The notes beneath the pieces are model-generated. The model saw only the letters and a list, made by a program, of their open reading frames with translations. It did not search any database and was not told the origin of the DNA. Below are positions 11,678 to 21,933 of a DNA stretch of 64,000 nt, in pieces. The position numbers and the translations under genes are program-made. Numbering within the stretch: position 1 is the stretch's first letter; each line of letters opens with the position of its first letter. Source of the DNA: Adiantum capillus-veneris (Eukaryota; Streptophyta; Polypodiopsida; Polypodiales; Pteridaceae); the NCBI GenBank assembly GCA_014529385.2, contig CM043946.1, forward strand, positions 39,997,558-40,061,557, read 5' to 3'.

Positions 11678-11942
11678 GTTGTACCTGCAGACAAAGCATA
11701 TATTGGAATGTTGCTTTCAAGGCATGATGCATGCTAAGTTGTGGAAATTAATGAACTACATGTTTCTAAACATTCAAGAAGTTACTTGCAGCTGTTGAAC
11801 GGTTGTTACCTGTAGCTATTGAAAGATTGTTACCTGCAGCAGCAACTGTTGAAAGTAATGAAGTGCATATTTGTAAACACGCCATAAGTTGGAATATATG
11901 GAAAATACAATGAGAAGTTGTTACCTAATGTTTTATCTCAGA

Positions 11943-12341
11943 TCAATGTGACTCCTTATCTTCAAGTAAATAAGAGTAGTCCTTCACAGAAAACTTCTTC
12001 TTGGGTATTTGTTGTGCGACCCCCTCAGGGCTGGCTGCTTGTTTGTTATCTATTCGGATAGATTTGTCACTCGTAGGGATGATAAGTCGAGCTTTCTCTG
12101 TCTCAGGATTGGCTGCTCGTTTGTTATCTATTTGGATAGGTTTGTCCCTCTTAGGGCTGATAAATGGAGCTTTCTTTCTTGGTATCTTGCAAAGGAAGAC
12201 TGGTAAGACATGTACTTTTCCACAACAGCAAACTCGTCCGCGTGTTTTGTGCAACAGAAGTGAGGTGCATAAGTAGCCGTCTAATTGAGGATGCCTCTCT
12301 ATTAGACAAGCTTTACATTCACAAGGAGCATCGGATGTCAT
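11943..12341 (-). CDS. Cys-rich hypothetical ORF inside the pogo-like element
   Basis: 132 codons, minus strand, upstream of the transposase frame in the reading direction. The first 50 residues hold clustered cysteines (CECKACL, CCCGKVHVLPVFLC) that could bind a metal. Then comes an internal duplication of about 24 residues built on DKPIQIDNKRAA and DKSIRIDNKQAA, visible as a 75 bp direct repeat in the DNA (about 12030-12175). I recognise no family. It could be a 5' exon of the transposase, a second element-encoded protein or a captured fragment. The track is open and lies wholly inside the transposon, but expression is not shown. Confidence 0.4.
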   Translation of the reverse strand: MTSDAPCECKACLIERHPQLDGYLCTSLLLHKTRGRVCCCGKVHVLPVFLCKIPRKKAPFISPKRDKPIQIDNKRAANPETEKARLIIPTSDKSIRIDNKQAASPEGVAQQIPKKKFSVKDYSYLLEDKESH

Positions 12342-12964
12342 CTTTGCCTGTCAAAGCGGGAATTTTTTTATTCGAACCATGTGGTAAGTGAGGTTGCATA
12401 GTTGAAAGAGCTTGGAGTGAGAGGTATCAGCTGGGATATGCCAAGCACGGTGAGAGAATACAGTAGTTGGGTATGCTTGCAGGGTGAGAGAATATATTAG
12501 TTGGGATATGGTAAGCAAGGTGAGAGGCTGTATCTTTGTACTGGCTGGAACAAATAAGGAGTTGCGCATTGTTATTATCATCATTTGATAGTTGGAGTAT
12601 TAAATGCTGAGTTGATTTTGTTGAATCCGCATTGGTTAGTATATTTTATACGGTCTGTTCATGATTACTGAGGATGGTCTGCTGTAATTATGTGTAGGTG
12701 TGGTTTCGGATTCAGAGTAACGATGGAAAAGAGCAAAACGCCATCCTCAGCAGTAGTGTGACTAAACACCAGTAGTATGACGATACGCATCCTGTAGAGG
12801 GGGGCATGTATTGGAGTGGTGGGATGGAGCATGACCTGTCGTGATTGAGTGCGGGTCGTTTTTTCTTTTCAAGGACACGTTGTAAAAAGTTTCTATTAAA
12901 GGATTGATTTGCGACTATTTCTCGCCCTTGTTCTTCACTGATTTTTGTCTCTCTTTTGGGGGCC
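12342..12964. other. Right subterminal non-coding region of the pogo-like element
   Basis: Contains three imperfect repeats of about 35-40 bp at 12417-12530 sharing GGGATATG.YAAGCA.GGTGAGAG, close to the transposase's 5' side. They may be transposase-binding or promoter sequence, which is inference. No open frame with recognisable content. Confidence 0.4.
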
Positions 12965-12988
12965 GTACCCTTACTGGCCCCTCTACCC
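12965..12988 (-). repeat. Pogo-like element, right terminal inverted repeat
   Basis: Exact reverse complement of 7665-7688, followed by TA (12989-12990) and by sequence continuous with the paralogous locus at 1736 onward. Confidence 0.95.
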
Positions 12989-14514
12989 TACAAACAATGA
13001 AACCTTTTCATTAACAACTTATAGCCTTGCTATATGCATAAACAACCATATGTAATACAACCATATGTAATGTTGTTTAGCTGCATTTGTACCTTAACAA
13101 GGCATTCTAAGTATCCGCCGATAATTTTTGGCCATCGAAATTGCTCCTGATACGTCGTGCTGAAAATGGTCTAGAAAACAGATTTGACTAGCACCTAGGG
13201 ACTTTGTCGTGGCACATACTTGAAACAGTGGGCGCCAGTGTCAGTCCCAGAGACTCATATTCTCCACATGTGGAATATGTCTCATGTAAGGATGTCTAAA
13301 AAAAGAATATGCTTGAAGTACAAGATGTACTTGTGCATGGAGGTAACTACAAACACTCTACGATGGGAGTCAGAGGGACCCTCATTAGCCTTGCTCCACA
13401 CTGGCTAAACCGAACTCCGTGAGTTCCTAGACCATGTTGCATCCCATGTGACAATATGTGCCAAATAAACCCTACAAGTGGGTCTATAACTGCATAATGC
13501 AAAAACTTATTTTGGACACTACAACAACCCAAATTTATTGGCTCGTACATGACCTTGTCATTTCTCTTAAGAGCAAAAATGGATGATAACATAGTTTGTG
13601 CATCCTACGTGGAAAAAGCAAACAAAAAGAAACAAAACCAAATAAGATGCGTACCTGAAGGTTGAACATAGTTTTCACTAATCCATAATGAAAAGGCACC
13701 TGCCCAAATTTCCTGCCTGCAAAAGCCTAGGAACACTAATTGAAAATTAGTGAAAGGCAAGTCGTATTGCACATGTAACCTTGGGTGTTGCCTTTGCGAT
13801 CTAGACCCCTTGGTTAACTACATAGGAAAACTGCTCAACTAGCAGCTGGCCCTTGGCCTATGTCCGCGACCCCCCTTGGGTTTGCCTGTGGCATTACATT
13901 CCTTTGGAAATTGAAAGTTTTCCACTACGCCTTGGCAGTTTGTGGACTTCTTTCCTTGAAAATGCAAGTGTGAAGGTTCCAAGAATTGACCATCAATCCT
14001 TAGTGAGTGATTTAGTAATCATGAGCTGGGTCTTATCCCAAAACTGTACTCATATAGGCACTCTTAGTGCTAATAGGAGCTCCACTGAAGTTGGAGCCAT
14101 ATTCACAACTAGATCTTTTTGACACCCAAAAATTCGTAATCTTGGGCTTTTGTGAACAGTCATCCTGTGTAAAATGTCGGTTTCATCCATACACCTTGGT
14201 AGAGATAAGCCCTTACGAGTTTAAGACGTTCAAAAACTCGACTTGACTTTCACACTTAAAGTGTGGAGTGCTAAAATAATGCCCAAAAAATCACTAATGG
14301 CAAGACTCTTGCTTGTCCATTATAATCGATGGGTACTGAACTGGATAGAAGTGTTTGATCTTGAAATCAATCACTGACGGACTACAAAAAAATGGCTCTT
14401 AGCCATGCCAAAATAGGTGATAATAGATGGCTCTTAGCCCTTCCTGTTACTGTATTGGCATAGAAAGAATTCAATAAAAGCATGTCTAGTTTCACCTTTC
14501 TCGCATGGAATTTG

Positions 14515-14515
<1 letters not shown>

Positions 14516-14591
<76 letters not shown>
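14516..14591. repeat. (GA)n microsatellite in second copy of A interior
   Basis: Pure GA run at the place homologous to 3324-3362 and about twice as long. Confidence 0.9.
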
Positions 14592-14595
<4 letters not shown>

Positions 14596-15752
14596 TTGGG
14601 CTGAGGAAAACCCCTTAGTCGAACGTGGGGTGTGCCCCTTGCGTATGGTTCCATGCAGACCATGTCTGTGTCTTAGCTTATCCTATAAGCGGGCAACTAC
14701 ATGCTCTCGTAGAGAGAGGCTGACCTTATCCTATAAGCGTAGAATTGTGTACGTGTACCTTGCCTTTGTAGAGAGAGGTACCATAAGTCACATCGTGACC
14801 CACTTATCATGTATGTGATTGTGACTGTATCATGGTAACTTTAAATACGGCACATTGCCTGTGATTAACATAAAAAATGTTTTAAGAGATCAGTTACTTA
14901 CCTGTCCTTGACGGAGTATTTAGTGTTATAGCAAAAGCGTATACAATGGAGTGTCATGCGTCCAACGAATCAGTACGCCGTGCATACATAGCAAAAAAAA
15001 GAATAATAATCCCGTGGTGTCAATGACAGTCTCAACCTTGAGCCGTTGGTATACGTGCCGTGCACAATTACACGGGCATGGATACATCACAGTGCACCGT
15101 TGTGTAAACTGTGAGCTTATATACATATAGTGCTAAAGATGTGTGCCATTATCATCGATCTGAAGTCATTGAATTTTACCTTGGCATAGAAGAGAAGCAG
15201 TGCTTCACATGAAGACAGGCAAAGCACTTTGCTTTATACAGTGGCTTCTTATGGAGTCTACCCAAGCACTTTGCTTTGCACAGTAGAGAGATCTTTTCAA
15301 AAATGAAAAGTAAACATAGACAAAAAAAACATAACTTGAAATCGACTAACCTTATCGCCTACTTGTGGCCAAATTTTTGGTAATTCGCTTGAATCTGGCT
15401 CATAGCCATATGTAGTGCTCGAGTGAGTGAGCGTATGTAGCATAGACACCCTCGTGGGATGTAAAAACCTGTAGACATCTTGGCAAGTGCTCCCCAGTTT
15501 GTATGCTAAAAGCATATTCCAAATGTAGGAATTGATCATGTAATATGTCCTGAAGTGAAGCTTGCCTTCACACTCTCCTTGAAAGGTGAGATGTAACACA
15601 ACTTTAGTGCTCATAGGTAAGCAGTGGTCTGGGTGACACCAAAATGTCCAAGAAAAGAGAATTGACCTTGTCGAACTATCAGAGAGCATCGGTCTTGCCG
15701 AAAAGGTAACTTATTTTATCTCAAGCGTCAAACTCTATCTAACCAAAGACAC

Positions 15753-16333
15753 AAGGCCCCCATTATGAGGAGAAGCCATCGTGCGTGAAGGAAAATCACT
15801 CACCGGAAACCAAAATTTTCACGGACAAGAATCAGGGGCAACTTTAAAGGCCTCGGGGGCGGAGGCCCCCGAGACTTTTTTTTCGCCGGAATATTATGGC
15901 CAGACGGCGGCCGGAAAGTGGTCAGAAAACAACCGGTCGGTTGGCCGGTGGTCGGTGGTCGGAAGTCAATGGCCGGTGGCCGGTGGCCGGTGGCCGAATT
16001 CAAAAGCGGACTTGTCTTCTCAAGGGCGGCCACACATGGGCGGATTGGAGGGTCCGATTTGGACTTATTCGCACAAGGGCGGCTACACATGGCTGGCTCT
16101 CATAAGAGAGGGTAGCCCTTTTGGCCTATAAAAGGAGGCCATTTCTACACACATTTCATAGTGTGAAGTTGATGCAACAAGGTGAGTGTGAGGTGGTGAG
16201 AGTGAAGCAAGGCAGGAGCTCCATTAAGGGTATAATCCCTTTGTAAACTACTTCTTGTTTTGAAGTACTAAAGCCATTGAGTGGCTGCTTTCCCGTGGAC
16301 GTAGCCCACATTGGGTGAACCACGTATATTGTG

Positions 16334-16386
<53 letters not shown>

Positions 16387-16470
16387 CTATAATCTCCTGT
16401 ATATAAATCTGTCTCTCTCCATTAAGTAATCTACTCAATTATCTATTTAGCTACGTCTTATTTCCTAACA
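15753..16470 (+). repeat. copia-1 5' LTR (clipped at its 5' end)
   Basis: Aligns with 20550-21198 of the 3' LTR. It ends CCTAACA and contains a TATA box (TATAAAAG, 16127-16134) shared with the partner LTR at 20877-20884, so U3 and R are recognisable. It has extra sequence near 15830-15870 and a longer (TC)n tract (about 16340-16382). A GC-rich stretch near 15945-15996 repeats GGCCGGTGGCCGG. Confidence 0.85.
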
Positions 16471-16472
16471 AC

Positions 16473-16484
16473 TGGTATCAGAGC
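16473..16484 (+). other. copia-1 primer-binding site
   Basis: TGGTATCAGAGC, two bases after the LTR end, complements the 3' end of initiator tRNA-Met. This is the usual primer for plant copia reverse transcription. Confidence 0.9.
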
Positions 16485-16543
16485 AAGGTTTGCTCGTAGC
16501 TAAATTATCTCAAGGAAAGGATTCCTTGAATTGAGTGGGAGTT

Positions 16544-17761
16544 ATGGCGGAGGAAGGGAAGCTCAATATTGAGAAGTTCAACGGCAAAAACTACCAACAT
16601 TGGAAGATGCAGATTGAAGACTATCTCTACCAGAAGGACCTCTATTTGCCACTAGGCGGTCTTGCGAAGAAGCCCGCAACAATGGCAGATGAAGCATGGA
16701 TTGTCCTTGATCGAAAGGCACTGGGAACAATCCGGTTAAGCTTGGCGTCAACGGTGGCCTTCAATGTTTCGGAGATGAAGACCACGGAGGACTTGATGAA
16801 GTCACTTGACGACTTCTACGAGAAACCATCGCCATCCAATAAGGTATTTCTTATGAAGCGCTTGTTCAATCTAAAAATGGCAGAGAATGGTTCAGTTGCA
16901 GAACACCTAAATGACTTTAACACAAACATAAGTCAACTTCGATCTGTGAAAATCAATTTCGATGACAAAGTGCGAGCTCTCCTTATAATATCATCTCTAC
17001 CGGATAGTTGGGACAGCCTTGTGATGGCTGTAAGTAATTCTATCTCTGGCACAAATACTCTTAAGTTTGATGATGTTGTGGGTGTTCTCCTAAGCGAGGA
17101 AATGCAAAGGAGAAGCACAGGAGAATCATCAAGTGCTGCACTATCAGTGGAAACAATAGGAAGGCTTAAGGAGAGGTTCAAAAACCAAAAGGGTCGTGAT
17201 CGCTCAAGGCGGAGCAAGTCACACACAAAGTCAGTTCTTGAATGTTGGAACTGCGGCAAGAAGGGCCACGTCAAGAAGGATTGCTGGTCCAAGAAGAAGA
17301 AGGAGACAGAGTCTCAAGACAACAAGCCAACATCGGAGGCCAATGTGGCAGGTAAAGTAGAGCAAGATGCTCTAATTCTCTCATTAGACAATGTGTCTAA
17401 TTCCTGGATAGTAGATTCCGGGGCTTCATTCCATGCGACACCACACAAGCAACATTTCCAAGACTACACCAAAGGTAATTTTGGGTATGTATACTTGGGA
17501 GATGATGAAGCTTGTGAGATTGTCGGCAAAGGTACAGTTTCTGTCAAAACTACTAATGGAAATGAATGGAAGCTTAAAGATGTTAGGCATGTTCCTTCTC
17601 TTCGCAAAAATTTGATCTCTACAGGACAATTGGACGATGAAGGTCACAACATTGCATTCGGAAACAAACGGTGGAAGATCTCAAAGGGATCTTTGGTGGT
17701 TGCCAAGGGTGAAAAATTTGGTACACTTTACTTGTGTACTGTTAGCACGCAACCTTCATGA
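16544..17761 (+). pseudogene. copia-1 gag and protease portion
   Basis: About 405 codons. I favour the second Met (MAEEGKLNIEKF) as start, since copia Gag proteins begin just before this motif; an upstream in-frame ATG lies at 16535. Residues about 5-190 are a UBN2-type copia gag domain, forming the particle that packages the RNA. CWNCGKKGHVKKDC near residue 230 is a canonical CX2CX4HX4C zinc knuckle. WIVDSGASFHAT near residue 290 is the aspartic protease active site. The frame ends early at TGA (17759-17761) after CTVSTQPS. The next domain continues in another frame, so a one-base indel lies near 17735-17760. Present as a decayed polyprotein part. Confidence 0.9.
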
Positions 17762-18240
17762 AGCTTGTGCAGCAACTAGAGAAGTTGACAGTGCGGTGTG
17801 GCACTACCGACTTGGGCATATGAGTGCCAAAGGAATGCAAATCCTTCAAACAAAGAAGCTTCTACCAGGTTTGAAAGAAGTGGACTTAGAGTTCTGTGAA
17901 GATTGTGTTTATGGTAAACAAAAGAGGGTAAAATTTCAAAAATCAGGAAATGAAAGAAAAAATACAAAACTTGAGTTGGTTCATTCTGATGTTTGGGGTC
18001 CTGCAAGTACACCATCACTTGGTGGCTCATTGTACTATGCAACATTCATAAACGATGCGACTAGAAAAACATGGGTTTATGTCATGAAGAATAAATCCGA
18101 TGTATTTTATATATTTCAAAGGTGGAAAGCCTTTGTGGAGAATGAAACAGGTACCAAGGTTAAATGCCTCAGATCCGACAATGGAGGCGAATATTGCAGC
18201 CAAGCTTTTGAAGAGCTTTTGTGCTAGCAATGGCATTCGG
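17740..18240 (+). pseudogene. copia-1 integrase N-terminal and core
   Basis: The frame resumes with NLHEACAATREV, then WHYRLGHMSAKGM and CEDCVYGKQ (the gag-pre-integrase zinc region), then the integrase core with HSDVWGP (first catalytic Asp) and RSDNGGEY (second). It ends with a premature TAG after AFEELLC. Shifting one frame restores CASNGIRR, so another single-base indel lies near 18215-18225. In the restored frame TAA at 18244-18246 follows, consistent with CAA changing to TAA. The third catalytic residue (Glu) lies just beyond, in PQQNGISESMNRT. Confidence 0.88.
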
Positions 18241-18246
18241 AGGTAA

Positions 18247-20430
18247 AGGAAAACCCCAAGGACACCTCAACAAAATGGGATTTCGGAAAGCATGAACAGG
18301 ACAATCATGGAACGAGCACGAAGCATGCGGCTATATGCAGGCCTACCGCTTGAGCTTTGGGCGGAAGCTGTAAGTACGTCTGTGTACTTAATCAAATGGT
18401 CACCCTCAACGGCATTGGATGGGGGAGTTCCAGAAGAGGCATGGACAGGTAAACCGGTGAATTATGCATTTCTCAAAGTGTTTGGGTGTGAGGCTTTCAT
18501 GCACATAGATAGAAGCCTTAGATCAAAGTTAGATGCAAAGTCCAAAAAGTGTTTCTTCATTGGCTATGGAGAAGGAGACTTTGGGTATCGCCTATGGAAT
18601 CCTGAAGATGGTAAAATCTTAAGGAGTAGGGATGTAATTTTTAACGAACAAAATATGTACAAAGATTACTTGGAAAGAAAACAAACAAAAGAAACAGGTG
18701 ATGAGTACATGGAGCTTGAGGACGGTGAAGACTCAAGGACTGCAAACGGTGACAATGTGCAACAACGTCAACCAAATGAGGAGCCTCAACCTATTCCCCG
18801 AAGATCTACAAGAGCAAGTAGACCTCCAGAAAGGTTTGTTCCTTTCTTCAACCATCTCTTGATCTCAGATTTTGGAGAGCCGGAATCATACGAAGAAGCT
18901 ATGCAACATGAATCCAAAGAAGAATGGACGAAAAGCATGCAAGTGGAGATGGACTCACTACATCGCAACCAAACATGGGAGTTGGTTGAGTTGCCTAAAG
19001 GTAAGCGGGCACTTCAAAACAAATGGGTGTACAAGCTAAAGGAAGAAGAAGGTGGGAAGAAAAGGTACAAGTCTAGGCTTGTGGTAAAAGGTTTTTCTCA
19101 AAAGAAAGGTATTGACTTCAATGAAATATTTTCTCCTATTGTAAAAATGAACTTAATTAGGCTTGTCTTAAGCCTTGTGGCTGCTCATGATCTAAATCTC
19201 GAGCAAATGGATGTAAATACGGCATTCCCTAACGGTGACTTAGAGGAGGAAATCTATATGCTTCAACCAAAGGGGTATGAAGTAAAAGGTAAGGAGAAAA
19301 TGGTTTGCAGATTAAAGAAGAGCTTGAATGGTTTAAAGCAAGCATCAAGACAATGGTACTTGAAGTTTGATCGATGGATGTTGGATCATGGATTCACAAG
19401 ATGTAACTCGGATCACTGCGTCTACACGGAGAATTTGGGAGATGGGAAATTCATCATCCTAATGTTGTATGTTGATGACATGTTGATTGCAAGTGCTAAC
19501 ATGCAGGACATCAAAGACCTAAAAGAGGAGCTGTCCAAATCTTTTTCAATGAAAGATTTAGGTGTTGCAAAGAGGATACTTGGTATTAAAATATCAAGGG
19601 ACAGGACGAAGAAGACAATAAAGCTATCTCAAGAAGATTACATCAAGAAGGTACTAGAAAGGTTTGCAATGCAAAATGCAAAACCAGTTTCTACACCTTT
19701 GGCTGGTCATTTTAAACTAATGAAGGATATGTGTCCAAAGACACAAGAGGAGATAGCCTATATGTCTAAAGTTCCATATGCTGCAGCGGTAGGTTCTCTA
19801 ATGTATGCTATGGTCTGGACAAGGCCAGACATTGCACATGCAGTGGGAGTTGTGAGTAGGTTCATGGACAACCCAGGTAAAGAGCATTGGCAAGCTGCGA
19901 AGTGGATACTTAGGTATCTAAAAGGGACAACAACAAATGCTTTGTATTTTGGAGAAACTGATATTTTTCTAGAAGGGTATGCTGATGCAGATATGGCAGG
20001 TGACAAAGATACTCGAAGGAGCACTACTGGCTATGTGTTCACGGTTGGAGGCACGGCAGTAAGCTGGGCTTCAAAGCTGCAGAAAGTGGTTTCACTTTCT
20101 ACCACGGAAGCAGAGTATGTAGCAATGACGGAGGCAAGCAAAGAAATTCTATGGCTTCACAGATTCTTAGAAGAGCTTGGATTCAAACAAGACAATTGTG
20201 TCTTGTACATTGATAGCCAAAGCGCTATCCATCTTGCGAAGAACTCAGCCTTTCATTCAAGGACAAAGCACATTGAGGTGAGATATCACTTCATACGCAC
20301 TCTTTTGGAAGAGGGACAACTAAAGCTAGGAAAGGTGCATACAAGTGAAAATCCTGCAGACATGTTCACAAAGGTGGTTAACAAGGAGAAGTTGAGCTTT
20401 TGTTCATCTTCAATCGGCATTCAAGGATAA
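18247..20430 (+). pseudogene. copia-1 integrase end, reverse transcriptase and RNase H
   Basis: A long open stretch of more than 700 codons. It starts with the integrase C-terminal part (PQQNGISESMNRT, then LWAEAVSTSVYLI), passes an acidic linker, then RT with WVYKLKEEEGG, QMDVNTAFPNGDL and the catalytic YVDDMLIA, and RNase H with GYADADMAGD, STTEAEYVA and the terminal ENPADMFTK. The RT contains unusual residues at conserved places (DVNTAFPNGDL where DVKTAFLHGDL is usual), which may be drift. The enzyme copies element RNA to DNA in cytoplasmic particles. This segment is intact, but it is cut off from gag by two frameshifts and a stop. Confidence 0.92.
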
Positions 20431-20479
20431 GAAGCCAGAATGGAAAGCAGTCACGAGTTTGGTTTGGAGATCAGTCTCC

Positions 20480-20490
20480 AAGTGGGAGAT
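20480..20490 (+). other. copia-1 polypurine tract
   Basis: AAGTGGGAGAT directly precedes the 3' LTR and would prime plus-strand DNA synthesis. Confidence 0.8.
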
Positions 20491-21198
20491 TGTTAAGTAT
20501 GGAGCCTGATTTACCCTTGTAATTTTCTGTGGTAAAAGCGCACATTTGTAAGGCCCCCATTATGAGGAGAAGCCATCGTGCGTGAAGGAAAATCACTCAC
20601 CGGAAACCAAAATTTTCGCCCCTGAGACTTTTTTTTCGCCGGAATATTCTTTTCCCCCGGAATATTGCCGGAAAGTGGTCGGAAAACAACCGGTCGGTTG
20701 GCCCGTGGCCGGTGGTCGAAAGTCAATGGCCGGTGGCCGGTGGCCGAATTCAAAAGCGGACTTGTCTTCTCAAGGGCGGCCACACATGGGCGGATTGGAG
20801 GGTCCGATTTGGACTTATTCGCACAAGGGCGGCTACACATGGCTGTCTCTCATAAGAGAGGGAAGCCCTTTTGGCCTATAAAAGGAGGCCATTTCTACAC
20901 ACATTTCATAGTGTGAAGTTGATGCAACAAGGTGAGTGTGAGGTGGTGAGAGTGAAGCAAGGCGGGAGCTCCATTAAGGGTATAATCCCTTTGTAAACTA
21001 CTTCCTGTTTTGAAGTACTAAAGCCATTGAGTGGCTGCTTTCCCGTGGACGTAGCCCACATTGGGTGAACCACGTATATCGTGTGTACTCTCTCTCTCTC
21101 TCTCTCTCTCTACTCTATAATCTCGTGTATATAAATCTGTCTCTCTCCATTAAGTAATCTACTCAATTATCTATTTAGCTACGTCTTATTTCCTAACA
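20491..21198 (+). repeat. copia-1 3' LTR
   Basis: 708 bp, starting TGTTAAGTATGG and ending CCTAACA, with TATA box TATAAAAG at 20877-20884 and a short (TC)n tract near 21089-21111. It is more complete at its 5' end than the partner LTR. Confidence 0.9.
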
Positions 21199-21287
21199 AC
21201 AATCACCATGGTTAGGTTCATGTGGATTAGTAATCCCTAGTCAAAACTGGATTAATATACTTGGTCATACGGAGCGGTACTTTCAAC

Positions 21288-21344
21288 TGATGAGCCGGGC
21301 TGAAAGGGCGGTGGTAATGCATGTGCTAGTCTCCACCCAACCAT
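21288..21344 (-). repeat. Left piece of E0 chromovirus 3' LTR, split by E1
   Basis: The text CTAGTCTCCACCCAACCAT resembles the CTCCACCCAACC block of the element A LTR and the AACCACCCAACC block of the E0 right LTR. It continues after E1 at 43986 (GCTATCTTATGCC...), ending CCCTACA at 44063 beside a polypurine tract. The exact left boundary of this LTR is uncertain. The last five bases (ACCAT, 21340-21344) are one copy of the E1 target duplication. Confidence 0.6.
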
Positions 21345-21933
21345 TGTGCGCTCCTTGCCGCACTGTCGAAGCAAGGGACTTGCCGATACACCGTGTGCGA
21401 GCCAAAAATGGCTCCAAGCACACAACAAGACTAATCTAGCAAGCTCAAGAGAGCAAAGGGTGAGTCACTCACCGCTCTATGCTCGCCTTCGTGGTGGATT
21501 CCTCGCCGCGATGAAGAAGAAGCTGCAGTCGTGCCGCGCTCAACCGCTTCACCGCCGTCGTGCCTTCGTAATGCTCGATCGCACACACACTCTCCCTCTC
21601 TCTCTCTCTCTCTCACATACACACACACACAAGGAGGTGAAGAAGAAGAAGATGGAGATGGAGATGGAGCAAGAGCACTCTTCTATTGCACAAATGAGAG
21701 AATGAGTGAATTTTAGGTTTAGTTGGCTTTTATATGAGCTCACCCCATTCACACTTGGGCGCCCATGCTTAGCCAACTAATCCCTTGAATGTCCCAGTTA
21801 GAGTGCGCCTCTCATCGACGATCACTCTTACCCTTTTCCTATTGGTCCGACAAGCCCGGTACCTGACTCTACCAAATACATAATACACGTCCGTCGTAGG
21901 TGATGGGGTGTCCGTGATCTGTGAGGGTTAACA
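21345..21933 (-). repeat. E1 3' LTR (left)
   Basis: Starts TGTGCGCTCC and ends GGGTTAACA. It shares with 43396-43980 the diagnostic block CAAGAGAGCAAAGGGTG and GCCTTCGTGGTGGATTCC, where the E2 LTRs instead have CAAAAGAGGGCAATGGTG. A minus-strand TATA box (TATAAAAG) lies at 21727-21734. CT and CA microsatellites near 21590-21630 vary between copies. Confidence 0.92.

Larger units (their letters stand above)
7665..12988 (-). mobile_element. Pogo-like (Tc1/mariner superfamily) DNA transposon, 5.3 kb
   Basis: Terminal inverted repeats of 24 bp are perfect: the left end begins GGGTAGAGGGGCCA and runs to 7688, and the right end (12965-12988) is its exact complement. The target duplication is TA (7663-7664 and 12989-12990), as for Tc1/mariner and pogo. 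The same locus in the paralogous copy (1734-1735) has a single TA and no insert. Inside, on the minus strand, is a transposase gene with a CENP-B-type DNA-binding region and a DDE_1 catalytic core, plus a Cys-rich ORF nearer the right end. Pogo-type elements are known in plants, though this one is long. The transposase frame carries nonsense changes, so this copy is probably inactive. Confidence 0.93.
6957..15752. repeat. Second, diverged partial copy of element A interior
   Basis: Three blocks align in order with element A: about 6960-7046 with 632-715, 7047-7664 with 1066-1735, and 12989 to about 15700 with 1734 to about 4420. The segment equivalent to about 716-1065 is missing. The block is split by the pogo-like transposon at a TA dinucleotide, and its right end is cut off by the copia element starting at 15753. 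Neither LTR of this copy is visible. It carries a longer GA tract (14516-14591) and the same mix of non-coding sequence as copy one. No gene is supported in it. Confidence 0.8.
15753..21198 (+). mobile_element. Ty1/copia retrotransposon (copia-1), plus strand, decayed
   Basis: Ordered on the plus strand: 5' LTR (15753-16470), tRNA-Met primer site, gag-pol in three overlapping frames, polypurine tract, 3' LTR (20491-21198). The domain order gag, protease, integrase, RT, RNase H defines Ty1/copia. The 5' LTR lacks the first 59 bp present in the 3' LTR, and no target duplication can be found, so the left end seems deleted. The left flank is the second copy of the A interior. The right flank (21199-21287) is unassigned and runs into the E0 LTR. 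Confidence 0.92.

Noticed and set aside
15781-16131. Gly/Trp-rich plus-strand ORF in the copia-1 LTR
   Set aside because: It comes from GGCCGGTGG repeats in U3; the 3' LTR has it with frame-changing indels.
16473-16484. tRNA-like sequences near LTRs
   Set aside because: They are primer-binding sites complementary to tRNA 3' ends, not tRNA genes; no cloverleaf is present.
21346-21776. Several short ORFs in the E1/E2 LTRs (also near 27334, 40149, 43346)
   Set aside because: They repeat in each LTR but run through variable CT/CA microsatellites and are not conserved as protein.
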